This document shows, in pieces, positions 12,901-25,878 of a stretch of DNA of 64,000 bases. A program made the translations under genes and the position numbers. Location of the stretch: assembly GCA_905183005.1 (NCBI GenBank), contig CAJJDO010000009.1:733891-797890 (forward strand). Reading direction: 5' to 3'. Under the pieces are notes generated by a model, which was not told the origin of the DNA, made no database searches, and worked only from the letters and a program-made list of their open reading frames with translations. The DNA comes from Paramecium pentaurelia. Taxonomy: Eukaryota; Ciliophora; Oligohymenophorea; Peniculida; Parameciidae. Position 1 is the first letter of the stretch, and each line of letters begins with the position of its first letter.

Positions 12901-15900
12901 TTGATATGGAAATGGAAACATTAGAAATAGAAACAGTTTAAAAAGAAACAATTCATCCAAGAAAATCTTATAAAATGAATTCATCTTGTGCTGATATATT
13001 ATTATTTGCTGCTTTCAAATGGCCTATTAGTAAACCTTCTTTGATTCATGATACTAAAGATACTTATGATGGAACTACTACATCTAAATATTGGCTTGAT
13101 GTTCAATTAAGATGGGGAGATTATGATTCTCATGATATTGAAAGATATGCAAGAGCCAAATTCTTAGATTATACTACTGATAATATCAGTATTTATCCAT
13201 CTCCAACAGGAATGTTAGTGGCTATAGATTTAGCTTACAATTTACATTCAGGATATGGTAATTGGTTCCCCAATTCTAAGAATCTTATTCTATAAGCAAT
13301 GAATAAAATTATGAAGGCTAACCCTGCTTTATATGTTTTAAGAGAACGTATTCGTAAGGGTTTATAATTGTATTCATCTGAACCTACTGAACCATATCTA
13401 AACACTTAAAATTATGCTGAATTATTTAGTAATTAAATCATCTGGTTTGTTGATGATACAAATGTNCTATATAGATATATCTAAACTTGGGAGAGTGAAT
13501 TTATAGATAGTTAAAGAGTTTGGGCTGAATATGCTTTAAAACGATAAGAAGCATAAGTATAAAATAGAAGATTAACATTGGATGATTTGGAAGATAGTTG
13601 GGATCATGGTATACCAAGAATTAATACATTATTCTAAAAGGATAGATTAACATTAGCATATGATAAGGGATGGAGAGTTAGATAAGATTTCAAACAATTT
13701 TAAATGTTGAAATAGAATCCATTTTGGTGGACTCATTAAAGACATGATGGCAAATTATGGAATCTCAATAATTATAGAACTGATATGATCTAAGCTTTAG
13801 GAGGAGTAGAAGGTATATTGGAACACACATTATTCAAGGGAACCTATTTTCCAACTTGGGAAGGTTTGTTTTGGGAAAAGGCAAGTGGATTTGAAGAGAG
13901 TATGAGATTTAAGAAATTGACACATGCTTAACGTTCAGGTTTGAATTAGATTCCAAATAGAAGATTCACTCTATGGTGGTCACCTACTGTTAATAGGGCT
14001 AATGTATATATAGGATTTTAAGTCTAATTGGATTTAACAGGTATATTTATGCATGGTAAGATACCAACCTTAAAAATCTCATTAATTCAAATATTCAGAG
14101 CACATTTATGGTAAAAGATACATGAAAGTGTAGTGATGGATTTATGTTAAGTATTTGATATGGAAATGGAAACATTAGAAATAGAAACAGTTTAAAAAGA
14201 AACCATTCATCCAAGAAAATCTTATAAAATGAATTCATCTTGTGCTGATATATTATTATTTGCTGCTTTCAAATGGCCAATCAGTAAACCTTCTTTGATT
14301 CATGATACTAAAGATACTTATGATGGAACTACTACATCTAAATATTGGCTTGATGTTTAATTAAGATGGGGAGATTATGATTCTCATGATATCGAAAGAT
14401 ATGCCAGAGCCAAATTCTTAGATTATACTACTGATAACATCAGTATTTATCCATCTCCAACAGGAATGTTAGTGGCTATAGATTTAGCTTACAATTTACA
14501 TTCAGGATATGGTAATTGGTTCCCCAATTCTAAGAATCTTATTCTATAAGCAATGAATAAAATTATGAAGGCTAACCCTGCTTTATATGTTTTAAGAGAA
14601 CGTATTCGTAAGGGTTTATAATTGTATTCATCTGAACCTACTGAACCATATCTAAACACTTAAAATTATGCTGAATTATTTAGTAATTAAATCATCTGGT
14701 TTGTTGATGATACAAATGTTTACAGGGTTACTATTCACAAAACATTTGAAGGTAATTTAACAACTAAACCTATTAATGGTGCTATTATTATTTTTAATCC
14801 TAAAACAGGATAATTGTTTTTAAAAGTTATTCATACATCTGTATGGGCAGGTTAAAAAAGACTTGGATAATTGGCTAAATGGAAAACTGCTGAAGAAGTT
14901 GCTGCTCTAATTAGAGCTTTACCAGTTGAAGAATAACCTAGATAAATTATTGTAACAAGAAAAGGATTATTGGATCCATTAGAAGTGCATCTATTAGATT
15001 TCCCTAACATTGTCATAAAAGGATCTGAACTTTCTTTACCATTCTAAGCTATACTTAAAATTGAAAAGTTTGGAGATTTAATCTTAAAAGCAACTGAACC
15101 ATCCATGGTTCTATTTAATTTATATGATGATTGGTTAAAGAGTGTTTCATCATTCACAGCATTCTCAAGATTAATCTTAATTTTGAGAGCATTACATGTA
15201 GCTCATGAAAAAGCTAGAATTATATTAAAACCTAATAAGAATGTAATTACTTAACCTAATCATATATGGCCAACTTTGACAGATGATGAGTGGGTCAAAA
15301 TGGAAGTTGAACTTAAGAATTTAATTTTATAAGATTATGCTAAAAAGAATAATGTAAATGTTTAATCTTTAACTCAAATGGAAATCAGAGATATTATATT
15401 GGGTATGGAAATGTCTGCTCCAAATTTATAAAAAGAAACTATTTAAGATATTGAGAAGTAAGCCAAGGAAGCAGCTTAATAAACTGCAACAACAGTCAAG
15501 ACATCAAATGTCTTTGGAGAAGAATTAGCAGTCTAAGTTACTAAACCTTATGAAAATTAATCATTCACTAGTCATTCTGATTGGAGAGTAAGAGCAATAG
15601 CTGCCACATCTCTTTACTTACGTACAAATCACATATTTGTGAATTCAGATGATATTAAGTAAACAGGTTTTACTTATGTTTTACCTAAGAATATTCTTAA
15701 GAAATTCATTTCAATTGCAGATTTAAAAACTTAAATAGCTGCCTATCTATATGGTATCTCACCTCCAGATAACTAATAAGTCAAAGAAATTAGAGCTATT
15801 GTTATGATTCCTTAAATTGGTTCAAGAGATAATGTGACAATGCCTCATTAAATGCCAGATTCAGAATACCTAAGAAATTTAGAACCTTTAGGATGGTTGC

Positions 15901-16450
15901 ATACTTAATCTACAGGTAAATACTTATATTTATTTTAGAAACAATGCATTTGTCAACTTATGATATCACATTACATGCTAGATTGATATAAGAGAATTAG
16001 AGTTGGGATGCAGAAAGATGTATTGTTCAAACTGTTTCATTCACTCCTGGTTCATGTTCAATCACTGCTTATAAATTGTATATTATTATTCTTATATTTA
16101 AAGAACTCATTAAGGATTTGAATGGGGTAAAAACAATAAAGATTTGAATGCAGTTCATCCATCATCAACTTAACACTTTGAAAAAGTTTAGATCTTATTG
16201 TCAGATAAATTCAGAGGATTTTTCATGGTATCTATAATTATTTAATATTATTCAGGTTCCTGATAATCATATGTGGAATTACAACTTTATTGGATTAGGA
16301 TTAGTATAGTAAATGAAATATGGACTAATTTTATCAAATCCAAAAGATTTCTATCATGAAGTTCATCGTTCAAGTCATTTCATAAAGTTTATTAGGAATG
16401 AAGATAAGGATCAAGTAGATGAAGCAGATAATGAAGATTTTTTATCTTGA
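6935..16450 (+). CDS. PRP8: pre-mRNA splicing factor Prp8 (U5 snRNP), assembled with two redundant segments
   Basis: Prp8 is the scaffold of the spliceosome catalytic core and contacts U5/U6 snRNA and both splice sites. Conservation is extreme: MMRREKRDRRNFKRMRFPP, LDYGDNILDVEPLE, TGPVGKGPG, RHSKGISKTVTK, WRCWKANIPWKVPGLP, DYDSHDIERYARAKFL and the C-terminal MPN/Jab1-like region ending FYHEVHRSSHF. Introns are 7075-7100, 15916-15938, 16078-16103 (ending AAG) and 16228-16255; the stop is TGA 16448-16450. Two assembly overlaps (N at 10493 and 13466) interrupt the gene. Read as printed, the first creates a premature TGA right after the N, and the second keeps frame and falsely duplicates 418 codons. 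Removing both offsets (1,208 and 1,254 nt) and the introns leaves 2,316 residues, close to human Prp8 (2,335). The C-terminal tail is acidic and lineage-specific (DEADNEDFLS). Confidence 0.97.
9286..10492. repeat. Prp8 overlap 1, copy a
   Basis: This 1,207-bp stretch recurs at 10494-11700 just after the single N at 10493. I see one difference, C at 9708 against A at 10916 (CTC/CTA, both Leu). It is the end of one contig overlapping the start of the next, not a biological duplication, because the Prp8 frame continues correctly only after copy b. Confidence 0.9.
10494..11700. repeat. Prp8 overlap 1, copy b
   Basis: Second copy of 9286-10492. It leads on into the correct Prp8 continuation (ILPKIRGT), so this copy belongs to the intact downstream contig. 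Confidence 0.9.
12213..13465. repeat. Prp8 overlap 2, copy a
   Basis: This 1,253-bp stretch recurs at 13467-14719 across the N at 13466. The first 0.6 kb is identical, the next 0.4 kb carries about ten single-base differences, and the last part is identical again. Every difference is synonymous, and one is CAA against TAA, both Gln in this code. Confidence 0.9.
13467..14719. repeat. Prp8 overlap 2, copy b
   Basis: Second copy of 12213-13465, continuing into YRVTIHKTFEGNLTTKPINGA. Its silent differences from copy a suggest it derives from another haplotype or a paralogous Prp8 locus. Confidence 0.9.
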
Positions 16451-16476
16451 TTATTATTATTATTATTATTGATAAA

Positions 16477-17619
16477 TCAAAATACTTCTTCTCTGATTTG
16501 GAGGAATTCTGAAGCAGCACTTAATTTTTAGGTTAAGACTTCTTATAATCTTTCAACAACTTCCAATTATTATTCTCTTTCGAAGGTTTATGCTTCATAT
16601 TATGATTCTTATTCAGCAGCCCATCTTTCTTAAATAGCTAATGAATCTTCAGCATCTTCAAGGAATAACTAAGATTATTGTAAGTTAATACAGTTTAGTC
16701 TTCCAAATCTTCAACAGCCTCTTAGATTGTCACTTTGAATTAAACAATAGAGTTTTCTAAGAAAGCCTTTCTTTCTACTAATCTCTTGTGTTCTTCTTAT
16801 AAATGAGAGCTTTGAACTTCCCAATTAGCAGCTTATCTTTCTTCAGTGGCAAGGAGTGAGGCTCTGCTAGCAACCAATTATTATCTGATTTAAGCCAATA
16901 ATTCTAAGATTTTGATGATACTCTTGTTATCAACTTTGGAGGCTAATTAAGTTAAGGCATTGATGAGTGGCTAGTTATTAATATTAAATAGATAATACCT
17001 TGAAAAGTGCATGTTTGCTTTCCATCAATTTTGTTTAGACTTTTTCGAATCTACTCTTTAATTGAGCAAATGCAACACCAGCTTATAAATGTTGAACGAT
17101 TTTTGATGCTTCATCAATGGCATCCATTTAATCAACATGTTCAGCATCCTTTCTAACCCATGTTTCGTGTTATGAATTTCTTGTAGCTTATTCATCAGCA
17201 AAGCTCTTTTCGTTATTAGCAATATCTGATGTTACTACTCTAACTTCAGCTTCAGCTTCTCCCAATGCTTCAGTTGTTGAGTCTCTTAAGTTTGAAAGAG
17301 CAACAATTTAGGCTTAATGATAAGCAATTTCTTATTCTAAGTCGGCAATGATTTTCTCAAATGCAACTGTGTCACTTTCATGAACTTTGTCAGCTTTCTT
17401 TTAATCTCCATTCAATTATGAGGCAATGTTGTTCAAAAGGATTTAGATCTCACCAACTGGTCCTCCTGTGGCCAATTAAAGTTGGAGAACTGAAAGGATT
17501 GAATTACCAAAGGAATCCTTATTAACTTAAGCCAAAATTTCTTTTGGACTTTCACTCTTTGTCACTCTAGCTGTGGCAACTGCAAACACAATAGCCAATA
17601 TTGTTAATGATCTAGCCAT
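16477..17619 (-). CDS. trichocyst matrix protein (TMP) precursor
   Basis: Exons joined across introns at 16971-16998 and 16669-16691 give 363 residues from ATG 17619 to TGA 16477-16479. The start MARSLTILAIVFAVATAR is a signal peptide. The next segment (SESPKEILAQVNKDSFGNSI... LATGGPVGEIQILLNNIASQLN) and the long heptad-rich, Ala/Glu/Gln-rich body match the trichocyst matrix proteins of Paramecium. These are made as precursors, cleaved, and packed as a crystalline core in dense-core secretory granules that discharge explosively by exocytosis. The body looks like coiled coil throughout with few Cys. The stop lies 27 bp from the end of convergent Prp8. TMPs form a large multigene family, so the exact subfamily is not assigned. 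Confidence 0.85.
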
Positions 17620-18212
17620 TTTTTTAATTATTAATCAACAACTCAACCATTCTCAAGCGATTTACACATATTACCCGTTTTTCATAATACTATTATATAC
17701 TAGCATATTTATAATACGTTTTTAATTTAATCATTTTTTTTACATAGAATAATTGTTTTCCCTCCAATTCCATTTCAATTTCATTTAAGATTATTCACTT
17801 GACTCAATCTACAATAATTTACTTAATAAGTATTATACTTTGTTTAATGCTCATTTTAAATAGTTTCAAATAGACATTTAAAATTAGAATAGCTAATTGT
17901 AGATTCATTTACTCTTTAATTAATACTTTCTGTTGTACAAGAATCATATTTAATTTTTAATTTCTTTGAATTTATATAAATTCTATATCTTAAAAATTCT
18001 TATTTGATGGATTTAATGCATTTTCTCCACTTCTCTTTGAAGATATCTATCTGATTCATTATTTATCTGATTGCTGGTATTATGTTAAAGGTTCCCTTCT
18101 ACTCTATACTATATGTATTAAGATAATATATATATATACATTTTTTAAAATAAAAATTAATGAACTCATCCAATAACCCTTAAATAAACAAAAATCTTTA
18201 TTTAATTTTTAT
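17620..18212. promoter_or_regulatory. divergent promoter region (TMP / INO80)
   Basis: 593 bp of AT-rich sequence between divergent genes, with poly-T tracts and a TATATATA run near 18130. I see no gene, RNA or motif that can be defended beyond its position. Confidence 0.4.
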
Positions 18213-21200
18213 ATGAGTTCAGAAGAAGAGGAAGATAAACAATATAATATCGATTAGCTTCTTCATTAGATTACATAAGTATTATTTATTTTATCCTTAA
18301 GATTGAGAGTACTCGATAAGTCAATCCGCAATTCAGAAAAGTCTAAGAACCAGAATTTAATCTGGTTTTTAATCTAAAACGTCCACCAGTGGAAGACTTG
18401 TCATTAGAAGATGCTCGACTCTGCTATTTGGAAAACAAGAGGTAGCAAGGTTAGTTGTCTCATTATAATAAAATTAGTTTTTTAAAGGAAGACTTAGGAA
18501 GTGAAAGAGAAGAAATATGCCTATGCAGCAAATAATCAATGCAAAATATAAAATAAATTACTAATGTTCTTTTCCAAAGTATTCAGAGATCAACCAAACA
18601 TGGTGGAAAAATTTTTGTATGATAAATACAGCCACAAATAAGAAACAATATTGGAATAGTAAATACACATAGGAATAGTAATAATAATCATTTATTTAGT
18701 CATCGCAATAATTTGAACCTGCTTTTCAATCAAATAAATTGCCTTAGCTTGGGTACAATTTTGAAGATGCATTCAAAATTTAGTATTCAGATTCTAGAAT
18801 GGGAAAAGCAAATATAAAAAAGTAAAGAAAAGTAAAAGTAAATAATAAATATTAGCTTAAAAATGATTGCTAGGCTTCAACTTAGAATGATTATTTTAAC
18901 ACTATTATACAATAAGAATTATATGAAGATCCTATTGAAATTGGAGATTGGAAGAAAAGTTGGACTATAGTTGTTAGGAATGCAGTTAAAATTAGTAAAT
19001 TCAAAGCCAAGTTTAGATAGGATTTAAGAGAATTTTTTAAAAGAATAGCTTATTTTGCTGCCAAAGAGGCAAGAAGAAGAAATTAAAAATGTTAAAAATA
19101 TTAAAAAGAATTTATGTTAAGAGCAAAGAAATTATCAAAAGAAGCTTAATCATATTGGAGAAAAAGAGATAAGGAATTGATTGAAATTAAGAAAAGAAAA
19201 GAGAAATTAGAATAAGAGAGAAAGAAAAAGGAAGAAGAAGAGAGAGAATAATTATTATAATAAAAAAGATTAGAATTTTTAATGAAGTAATCAGACATTT
19301 ATGCACATTTTATGGCTAAGAAACTAGGAATAACTTTAGATAATCATATTTCATTAAATATTGATGAGATTGATGAAGAAATAGCACTTGAAAATGTTTA
19401 GAAAGTAATCAATGATAATAGAAAATAATTGTAATAATTTGATGGTAAAAAATAAGAAAATGTTTAAATATAAGAATTAAAATTAGATCATAATGATTAA
19501 GATAGAGATTTCTCATTGATTGCACCTCCTTCTACATTTAAAGGAGATTTAAAAGAGTATTAATTAAAAGGACTTAGATGGTTAGATAATTTATATGATT
19601 AAGGTATTAATGGAATATTAGCAGATGAAATGGGATTGGGAAAGACTATTTAAGCTATAGCATTATTATCACATATAAGTTCATTTAAATAAATATGGGG
19701 TCCTTTTTTAGTGATAGCTCCATCTTCAACTTTACATAATTGGTAATAGGAAATTAAAAAATTTTGTCCCACTTTAAAAGTCTTACCATATTGGGGTTAA
19801 GCATAATAAAGAAAAACAATAAGAAAATATTTTTAATAAAAAAACTTTGGTTCAAGAGAATCTCTCTTTCACATAGTAGTTACATCATATAATTTAGTAG
19901 TATCAGATAATAAGATATTTAATCGAGTAAGATGGTAATATATGATTTTGGATGAAGCTTAAGCAATTAAGAATATTAATTCATAGAGATGGCAAATATT
20001 GTTATCTTTTAATGCAAGAAATAGATTATTATTGACAGGAACACCAATATAAAATACAATGGGAGAATTATGGGCATTATTACATTTCATTATGCCAAGA
20101 TTCTTTGATAGTTTTGATCAATTTTAAGAGTGGTTTTCAAAAGATATCGAAGCACACTCATAAGATTAAAAGACTTTAAATTAACATTAATTATAAAGAT
20201 TGCATGCAATTTTGAAACCATTTATGTTAAGAAGATTAAAGAAGGATGTTGAGAATGAGATTGGATAGAAGAGAGAAGTCTAGATAGTTTGTGAAATGAC
20301 TAGTCGATAGGCAGTATTGTATAGAAATGTGAAATCTAAATTATCAATAAAGGAATTCTTTAGAATGTTAGATTCAAAATAGAAGGTTGATAATTTGATG
20401 AATTTGGTTATGTAGTTTCGTAAGATATGTAATCATCCTGAATTGTTTGAAAGAAAGCCTTATAAAAGTCCTTATGTATTTTAGGATAAATAGAATGTTG
20501 AGGTGTATTAAAAAAATCCTATTGTATAAGTAACCAAAAGAAATCCTATAACTTTTATTATTCCTAAATTAGTATATGATAATTTAATTGAAGATATGAA
20601 ATGTTTATTCACAGCACATTATATATACACATCATTAAAGAATGGAGAATCTACATTTTCATATTTACTATTGAAACATTTGCCTTTCAATTTATTTGAG
20701 AAAAATGTATTTGATTTAATTGAACTCTTATGTCAGAAGAAGGATTCACCAACATTAGTGAATTTTTCCTTTACAAAATAATTACTATTTTATATTCCTC
20801 AAGTATAAAGTTCAATAATATCATTTGAATGCAGATCACAATCATTTTATTATAAAATTAAACAGAGTTTATACAATAGATAGGCACTTTCATTTATCTA
20901 AGAATCCCCTGCTTCATTCATATTACCTAATAGTCCTGAATCTTTAATTGCTTCTTCATCTAAATTGTTATAATTAGATAAATTATTGAAAGAACTCAAA
21001 TAAAAATAATGGAGAGTTTTAATTTTCTGTTAAATGACTAGAATGTTGGATATATTAGAAGAATATATGTTACATAAAGGATATACTTATTTTAGAATGG
21101 ATGGACAATGTTAAATAAATGATAGAAGAGATGTATTATATAATATTATATTTAGATGGTTAATGAATTCTAATAAAATGATAAGATTTTTGCATTTCTT

Positions 21201-21714
21201 TTATCAACAAGAGCAGGTGGTTTAGGAATTACATTGACATAAGCTGATGCTGTTATATTTTATGATAATGATTGGAATCCAACTATGGATGCTTAAGCAA
21301 CTGATAGAGCTCATAGAATTGGAAGAACTAAAGATGTTTATGTTTATAGATTAATCACTAAAGGTACAATAGAAGAAAGAATTGTTAAAAGAGCATAATA
21401 AAAATAGAATGTTTAATCAACTGTTTATTCTGGTGGATTTCAAGGTGATAAATTCAAACCTTAAGAAGTATATAATTTAATTTATAAAGGTTTTTGAATT
21501 ATTGTTTGGAGAATAAGAAATTGATGAGACTGTGGCTAATAAGTTTATGGTTAAAGGACAAAAGAAAAAGAAGAAGCCTGTGAAAATTGAATAAAAGGAT
21601 ACATAGAAAGAAGTATCAAAAGAATAGAAGGAATAATAAGAGGAAGAAGATATTATAGAATTTGATCTCAGAGAATTAGAGATGAATGAAAAGGATTGTG
21701 AAGATGCTGATTGA
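18213..21714 (+). CDS. INO80: INO80-type chromatin-remodelling ATPase
   Basis: Six exons with introns 18279-18301, 18450-18477, 18678-18699, 21133-21155 and 21468-21489 (two end AAG) give 1,127 residues. A basic DBINO-like region (LRAKKLSKEAQSYWRKRDKE, LMKQSDIYAHFMAKKLG) precedes a SNF2 core: Walker A DEMGLGKTIQ, Walker B LDEAQAIKN (DEAQ box as in INO80), TGTPIQN and LLSTRAGGLG, then DRAHRIGRTK. A long insertion splits the two ATPase lobes between FERKPYK and LPNSPESLIASSSKLLQLDK; that split is the INO80 hallmark. The enzyme slides and edits nucleosomes in the nucleus. The C-terminus is a charged tail. The last exons recur twice more downstream (22429-23145 and 23592-24308) as assembly redundancy. 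Confidence 0.93.
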
Positions 21715-22427
21715 TTATTTTAATAATAATAATATTATTGTAATTCTAATGAACAATTTTAAATAAATGTTAATACTCATTTGAAGAATGGAGCAATAAT
21801 ATTTAGAAATCCCATCATTGCCCCAATAAGCATTATAATATAATAGAATATGAATCTAGTTTGCTTATTAAATCTTTTCTTAAGAGCTGAATGATCTATA
21901 CATTTGAAATCCTATTCATCAAATATAGATTCATCTGGATTTTCAATATACTCTTTTGTATCATTAATCAATCCAATTCTATTGTCATTGACTTTCTTTT
22001 TAGCATAGAGACATGTCATATGTAATTATATTGGAATTAAATAAATTTAGAAAAATCCAATAACAGCTCCTGATAAACTGAGAATTAAAGATACACTAAT
22101 ATTAAGACATTAAAATAGTAGAGTAGTGAGAGCTACTATTGATGTATATAACACAAACCATTTTTATGGAGGCTATTCCAATTTATATATTAATGCAAAA
22201 AATTGTGATCTTGTAATAAATGCTAATAATGGGAATACAGTTGTTAACTAAAGTAATTACAAAACTTAAATTCCATATGAAAATATATTCTAATCTAAAT
22301 AATCTAATACAGTAGATCCATCACCTGATTTATTTATTTATTTTCCTTATATGGCAATGGCTCCAAATACACCTACCAAAGCATAAATGAGCCAAGTCCA
22401 TCCAAAACTAAATGCAATATCTCTTAA
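20998..22427. repeat. INO80/transporter overlap, copy 1
   Basis: 1,430 bp covering the INO80 3' end and part of the convergent transporter, cut by the N at 22428. It recurs at 22429-23590 (first 1,162 bp) and in full at 23592-25021. By eye the copies are identical. Confidence 0.92.
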
Positions 22428-22428
22428 N

Positions 22429-23590
22429 AAATAAAAATAATGGAGAGTTTTAATTTTCTGTTAAATGACTAGAATGTTGGATATATTAGAAGAATATATG
22501 TTACATAAAGGATATACTTATTTTAGAATGGATGGACAATGTTAAATAAATGATAGAAGAGATGTATTATATAATATTATATTTAGATGGTTAATGAATT
22601 CTAATAAAATGATAAGATTTTTGCATTTCTTTTATCAACAAGAGCAGGTGGTTTAGGAATTACATTGACATAAGCTGATGCTGTTATATTTTATGATAAT
22701 GATTGGAATCCAACTATGGATGCTTAAGCAACTGATAGAGCTCATAGAATTGGAAGAACTAAAGATGTTTATGTTTATAGATTAATCACTAAAGGTACAA
22801 TAGAAGAAAGAATTGTTAAAAGAGCATAATAAAAATAGAATGTTTAATCAACTGTTTATTCTGGTGGATTTCAAGGTGATAAATTCAAACCTTAAGAAGT
22901 ATATAATTTAATTTATAAAGGTTTTTGAATTATTGTTTGGAGAATAAGAAATTGATGAGACTGTGGCTAATAAGTTTATGGTTAAAGGACAAAAGAAAAA
23001 GAAGAAGCCTGTGAAAATTGAATAAAAGGATACATAGAAAGAAGTATCAAAAGAATAGAAGGAATAATAAGAGGAAGAAGATATTATAGAATTTGATCTC
23101 AGAGAATTAGAGATGAATGAAAAGGATTGTGAAGATGCTGATTGATTATTTTAATAATAATAATATTATTGTAATTCTAATGAACAATTTTAAATAAATG
23201 TTAATACTCATTTGAAGAATGGAGCAATAATATTTAGAAATCCCATCATTGCCCCAATAAGCATTATAATATAATAGAATATGAATCTAGTTTGCTTATT
23301 AAATCTTTTCTTAAGAGCTGAATGATCTATACATTTGAAATCCTATTCATCAAATATAGATTCATCTGGATTTTCAATATACTCTTTTGTATCATTAATC
23401 AATCCAATTCTATTGTCATTGACTTTCTTTTTAGCATAGAGACATGTCATATGTAATTATATTGGAATTAAATAAATTTAGAAAAATCCAATAACAGCTC
23501 CTGATAAACTGAGAATTAAAGATACACTAATATTAAGACATTAAAATAGTAGAGTAGTGAGAGCTACTATTGATGTATATAACACAAACC
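22429..23590. repeat. INO80/transporter overlap, copy 2 (contained contig)
   Basis: A 1,162-bp block bounded by N on both sides that adds no new sequence. It includes a 5'-truncated INO80 end (22429-23145, minus-frame tail afterwards) and a transporter 3' fragment (23208-23590, minus strand). These fragments should not be annotated as genes or pseudogenes. Confidence 0.92.
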
Positions 23591-23591
23591 N

Positions 23592-25021
23592 AAATAAAAA
23601 TAATGGAGAGTTTTAATTTTCTGTTAAATGACTAGAATGTTGGATATATTAGAAGAATATATGTTACATAAAGGATATACTTATTTTAGAATGGATGGAC
23701 AATGTTAAATAAATGATAGAAGAGATGTATTATATAATATTATATTTAGATGGTTAATGAATTCTAATAAAATGATAAGATTTTTGCATTTCTTTTATCA
23801 ACAAGAGCAGGTGGTTTAGGAATTACATTGACATAAGCTGATGCTGTTATATTTTATGATAATGATTGGAATCCAACTATGGATGCTTAAGCAACTGATA
23901 GAGCTCATAGAATTGGAAGAACTAAAGATGTTTATGTTTATAGATTAATCACTAAAGGTACAATAGAAGAAAGAATTGTTAAAAGAGCATAATAAAAATA
24001 GAATGTTTAATCAACTGTTTATTCTGGTGGATTTCAAGGTGATAAATTCAAACCTTAAGAAGTATATAATTTAATTTATAAAGGTTTTTGAATTATTGTT
24101 TGGAGAATAAGAAATTGATGAGACTGTGGCTAATAAGTTTATGGTTAAAGGACAAAAGAAAAAGAAGAAGCCTGTGAAAATTGAATAAAAGGATACATAG
24201 AAAGAAGTATCAAAAGAATAGAAGGAATAATAAGAGGAAGAAGATATTATAGAATTTGATCTCAGAGAATTAGAGATGAATGAAAAGGATTGTGAAGATG
24301 CTGATTGATTATTTTAATAATAATAATATTATTGTAATTCTAATGAACAATTTTAAATAAATGTTAATACTCATTTGAAGAATGGAGCAATAATATTTAG
24401 AAATCCCATCATTGCCCCAATAAGCATTATAATATAATAGAATATGAATCTAGTTTGCTTATTAAATCTTTTCTTAAGAGCTGAATGATCTATACATTTG
24501 AAATCCTATTCATCAAATATAGATTCATCTGGATTTTCAATATACTCTTTTGTATCATTAATCAATCCAATTCTATTGTCATTGACTTTCTTTTTAGCAT
24601 AGAGACATGTCATATGTAATTATATTGGAATTAAATAAATTTAGAAAAATCCAATAACAGCTCCTGATAAACTGAGAATTAAAGATACACTAATATTAAG
24701 ACATTAAAATAGTAGAGTAGTGAGAGCTACTATTGATGTATATAACACAAACCATTTTTATGGAGGCTATTCCAATTTATATATTAATGCAAAAAATTGT
24801 GATCTTGTAATAAATGCTAATAATGGGAATACAGTTGTTAACTAAAGTAATTACAAAACTTAAATTCCATATGAAAATATATTCTAATCTAAATAATCTA
24901 ATACAGTAGATCCATCACCTGATTTATTTATTTATTTTCCTTATATGGCAATGGCTCCAAATACACCTACCAAAGCATAAATGAGCCAAGTCCATCCAAA
25001 ACTAAATGCAATATCTCTTAA
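23592..25021. repeat. INO80/transporter overlap, copy 3 (continues into unique sequence)
   Basis: Third copy of 20998-22427. It continues without break into the unique 5' half of the transporter gene, so it is the copy to keep when the redundancy is collapsed. Confidence 0.92.
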
Positions 25022-25828
25022 ATTATTTTATTATTCTAAATTATTTTTCATTATTGGAACTATACAAGAATGTACCATGAAAGCAACTGAGAATACACCA
25101 CATAAAGTTACTACATCTAAAGTGAATAAGTTGGCATTCACAATCTCTGGCATGTTAATACTGCCATTAGTTATAATATAAATAATCAATGCTATAATTG
25201 ATATAACTCCATATTGAACTAACTTTATAATGAGAGTAAGATTCTTTTATAACATTATTAGGAATAATAAACACATATACACTATACCACACCATTAATA
25301 TGATAATTAACCTAGGACAAAATCAGTTTTAGGAGCATAATTCATATCTAATTAACGACATAATAATTAAAGTAATGAGTATAACATATTGCATATTAAA
25401 ATAAAATATACAACACCTGCAAAGTATAAAATTATGATATTCGTAATATTAAAAATTAAATTATACTTCTAGCCAAGTATTCTCACTATAGTTTATGGTA
25501 AATCTAATTCTTCAGGTTTATTGTGTACCATTTATAATTAACACGTTTTACAAGATATTAAGCAAAATACTAATGCAACTATTAATGCACTCAAAATGCC
25601 TGATTGTTAAAATAATACAGGTATCACTAATAATGATGATCCTACCATTGTATTACTTACACTTAATATTGTTTATATTGAGCTATTCTTTGGAGCATTT
25701 GCTACACTAGCTTTTAATAATGATTTCCTTAATGATTTCTTTTGAGCAAATGATAAATTTGGATTCTAAATTACTTATTAATCAATTTGTTATTATAACA
25801 AAGCATCATTTGCTAATGCATTTGCCAT
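24371..25828 (-). CDS. amino acid/auxin permease-family transporter (SLC38/SLC36-like)
   Basis: A single exon from ATG 25828 to TGA 24371-24373 encodes 485 residues. A polar N-terminus with NAPKNSS is followed by a first helix segment, SVSNTMVGSSLLVIPVLFQQSG. That is the typical TM1 of the AAAP family, in which a small-residue motif (N-x-x-G/VG-x-S) binds the substrate amino group. About ten further hydrophobic helices follow, including DVVTLCGVFSVAFMVHSCIVPIMKN, with FSFGWTWLIYALVGVFGAIA and a C-terminal helix MLIGAMMGFLNIIAPFFK. The pattern is closest to SLC38-like carriers (SLC38A9 type), which export or import neutral amino acids across plasma or lysosomal/vacuolar membranes; the substrate is unknown. 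It converges on INO80 with 62 bp between stops. Partial copies at 21777-22427 and 23208-23590 are assembly redundancy. Confidence 0.8.
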
Positions 25829-25878
25829 TTATAATTGTATAAAAATAAAAATTTAGTTCAAAACTAAATTAAAACAAC

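Noticed and set aside
22429..24308. Possible tandem INO80 helicase pseudogenes
   Set aside because: Boundaries coincide with N characters and the sequence is identical to the complete gene, so redundancy in the assembly is the better explanation.
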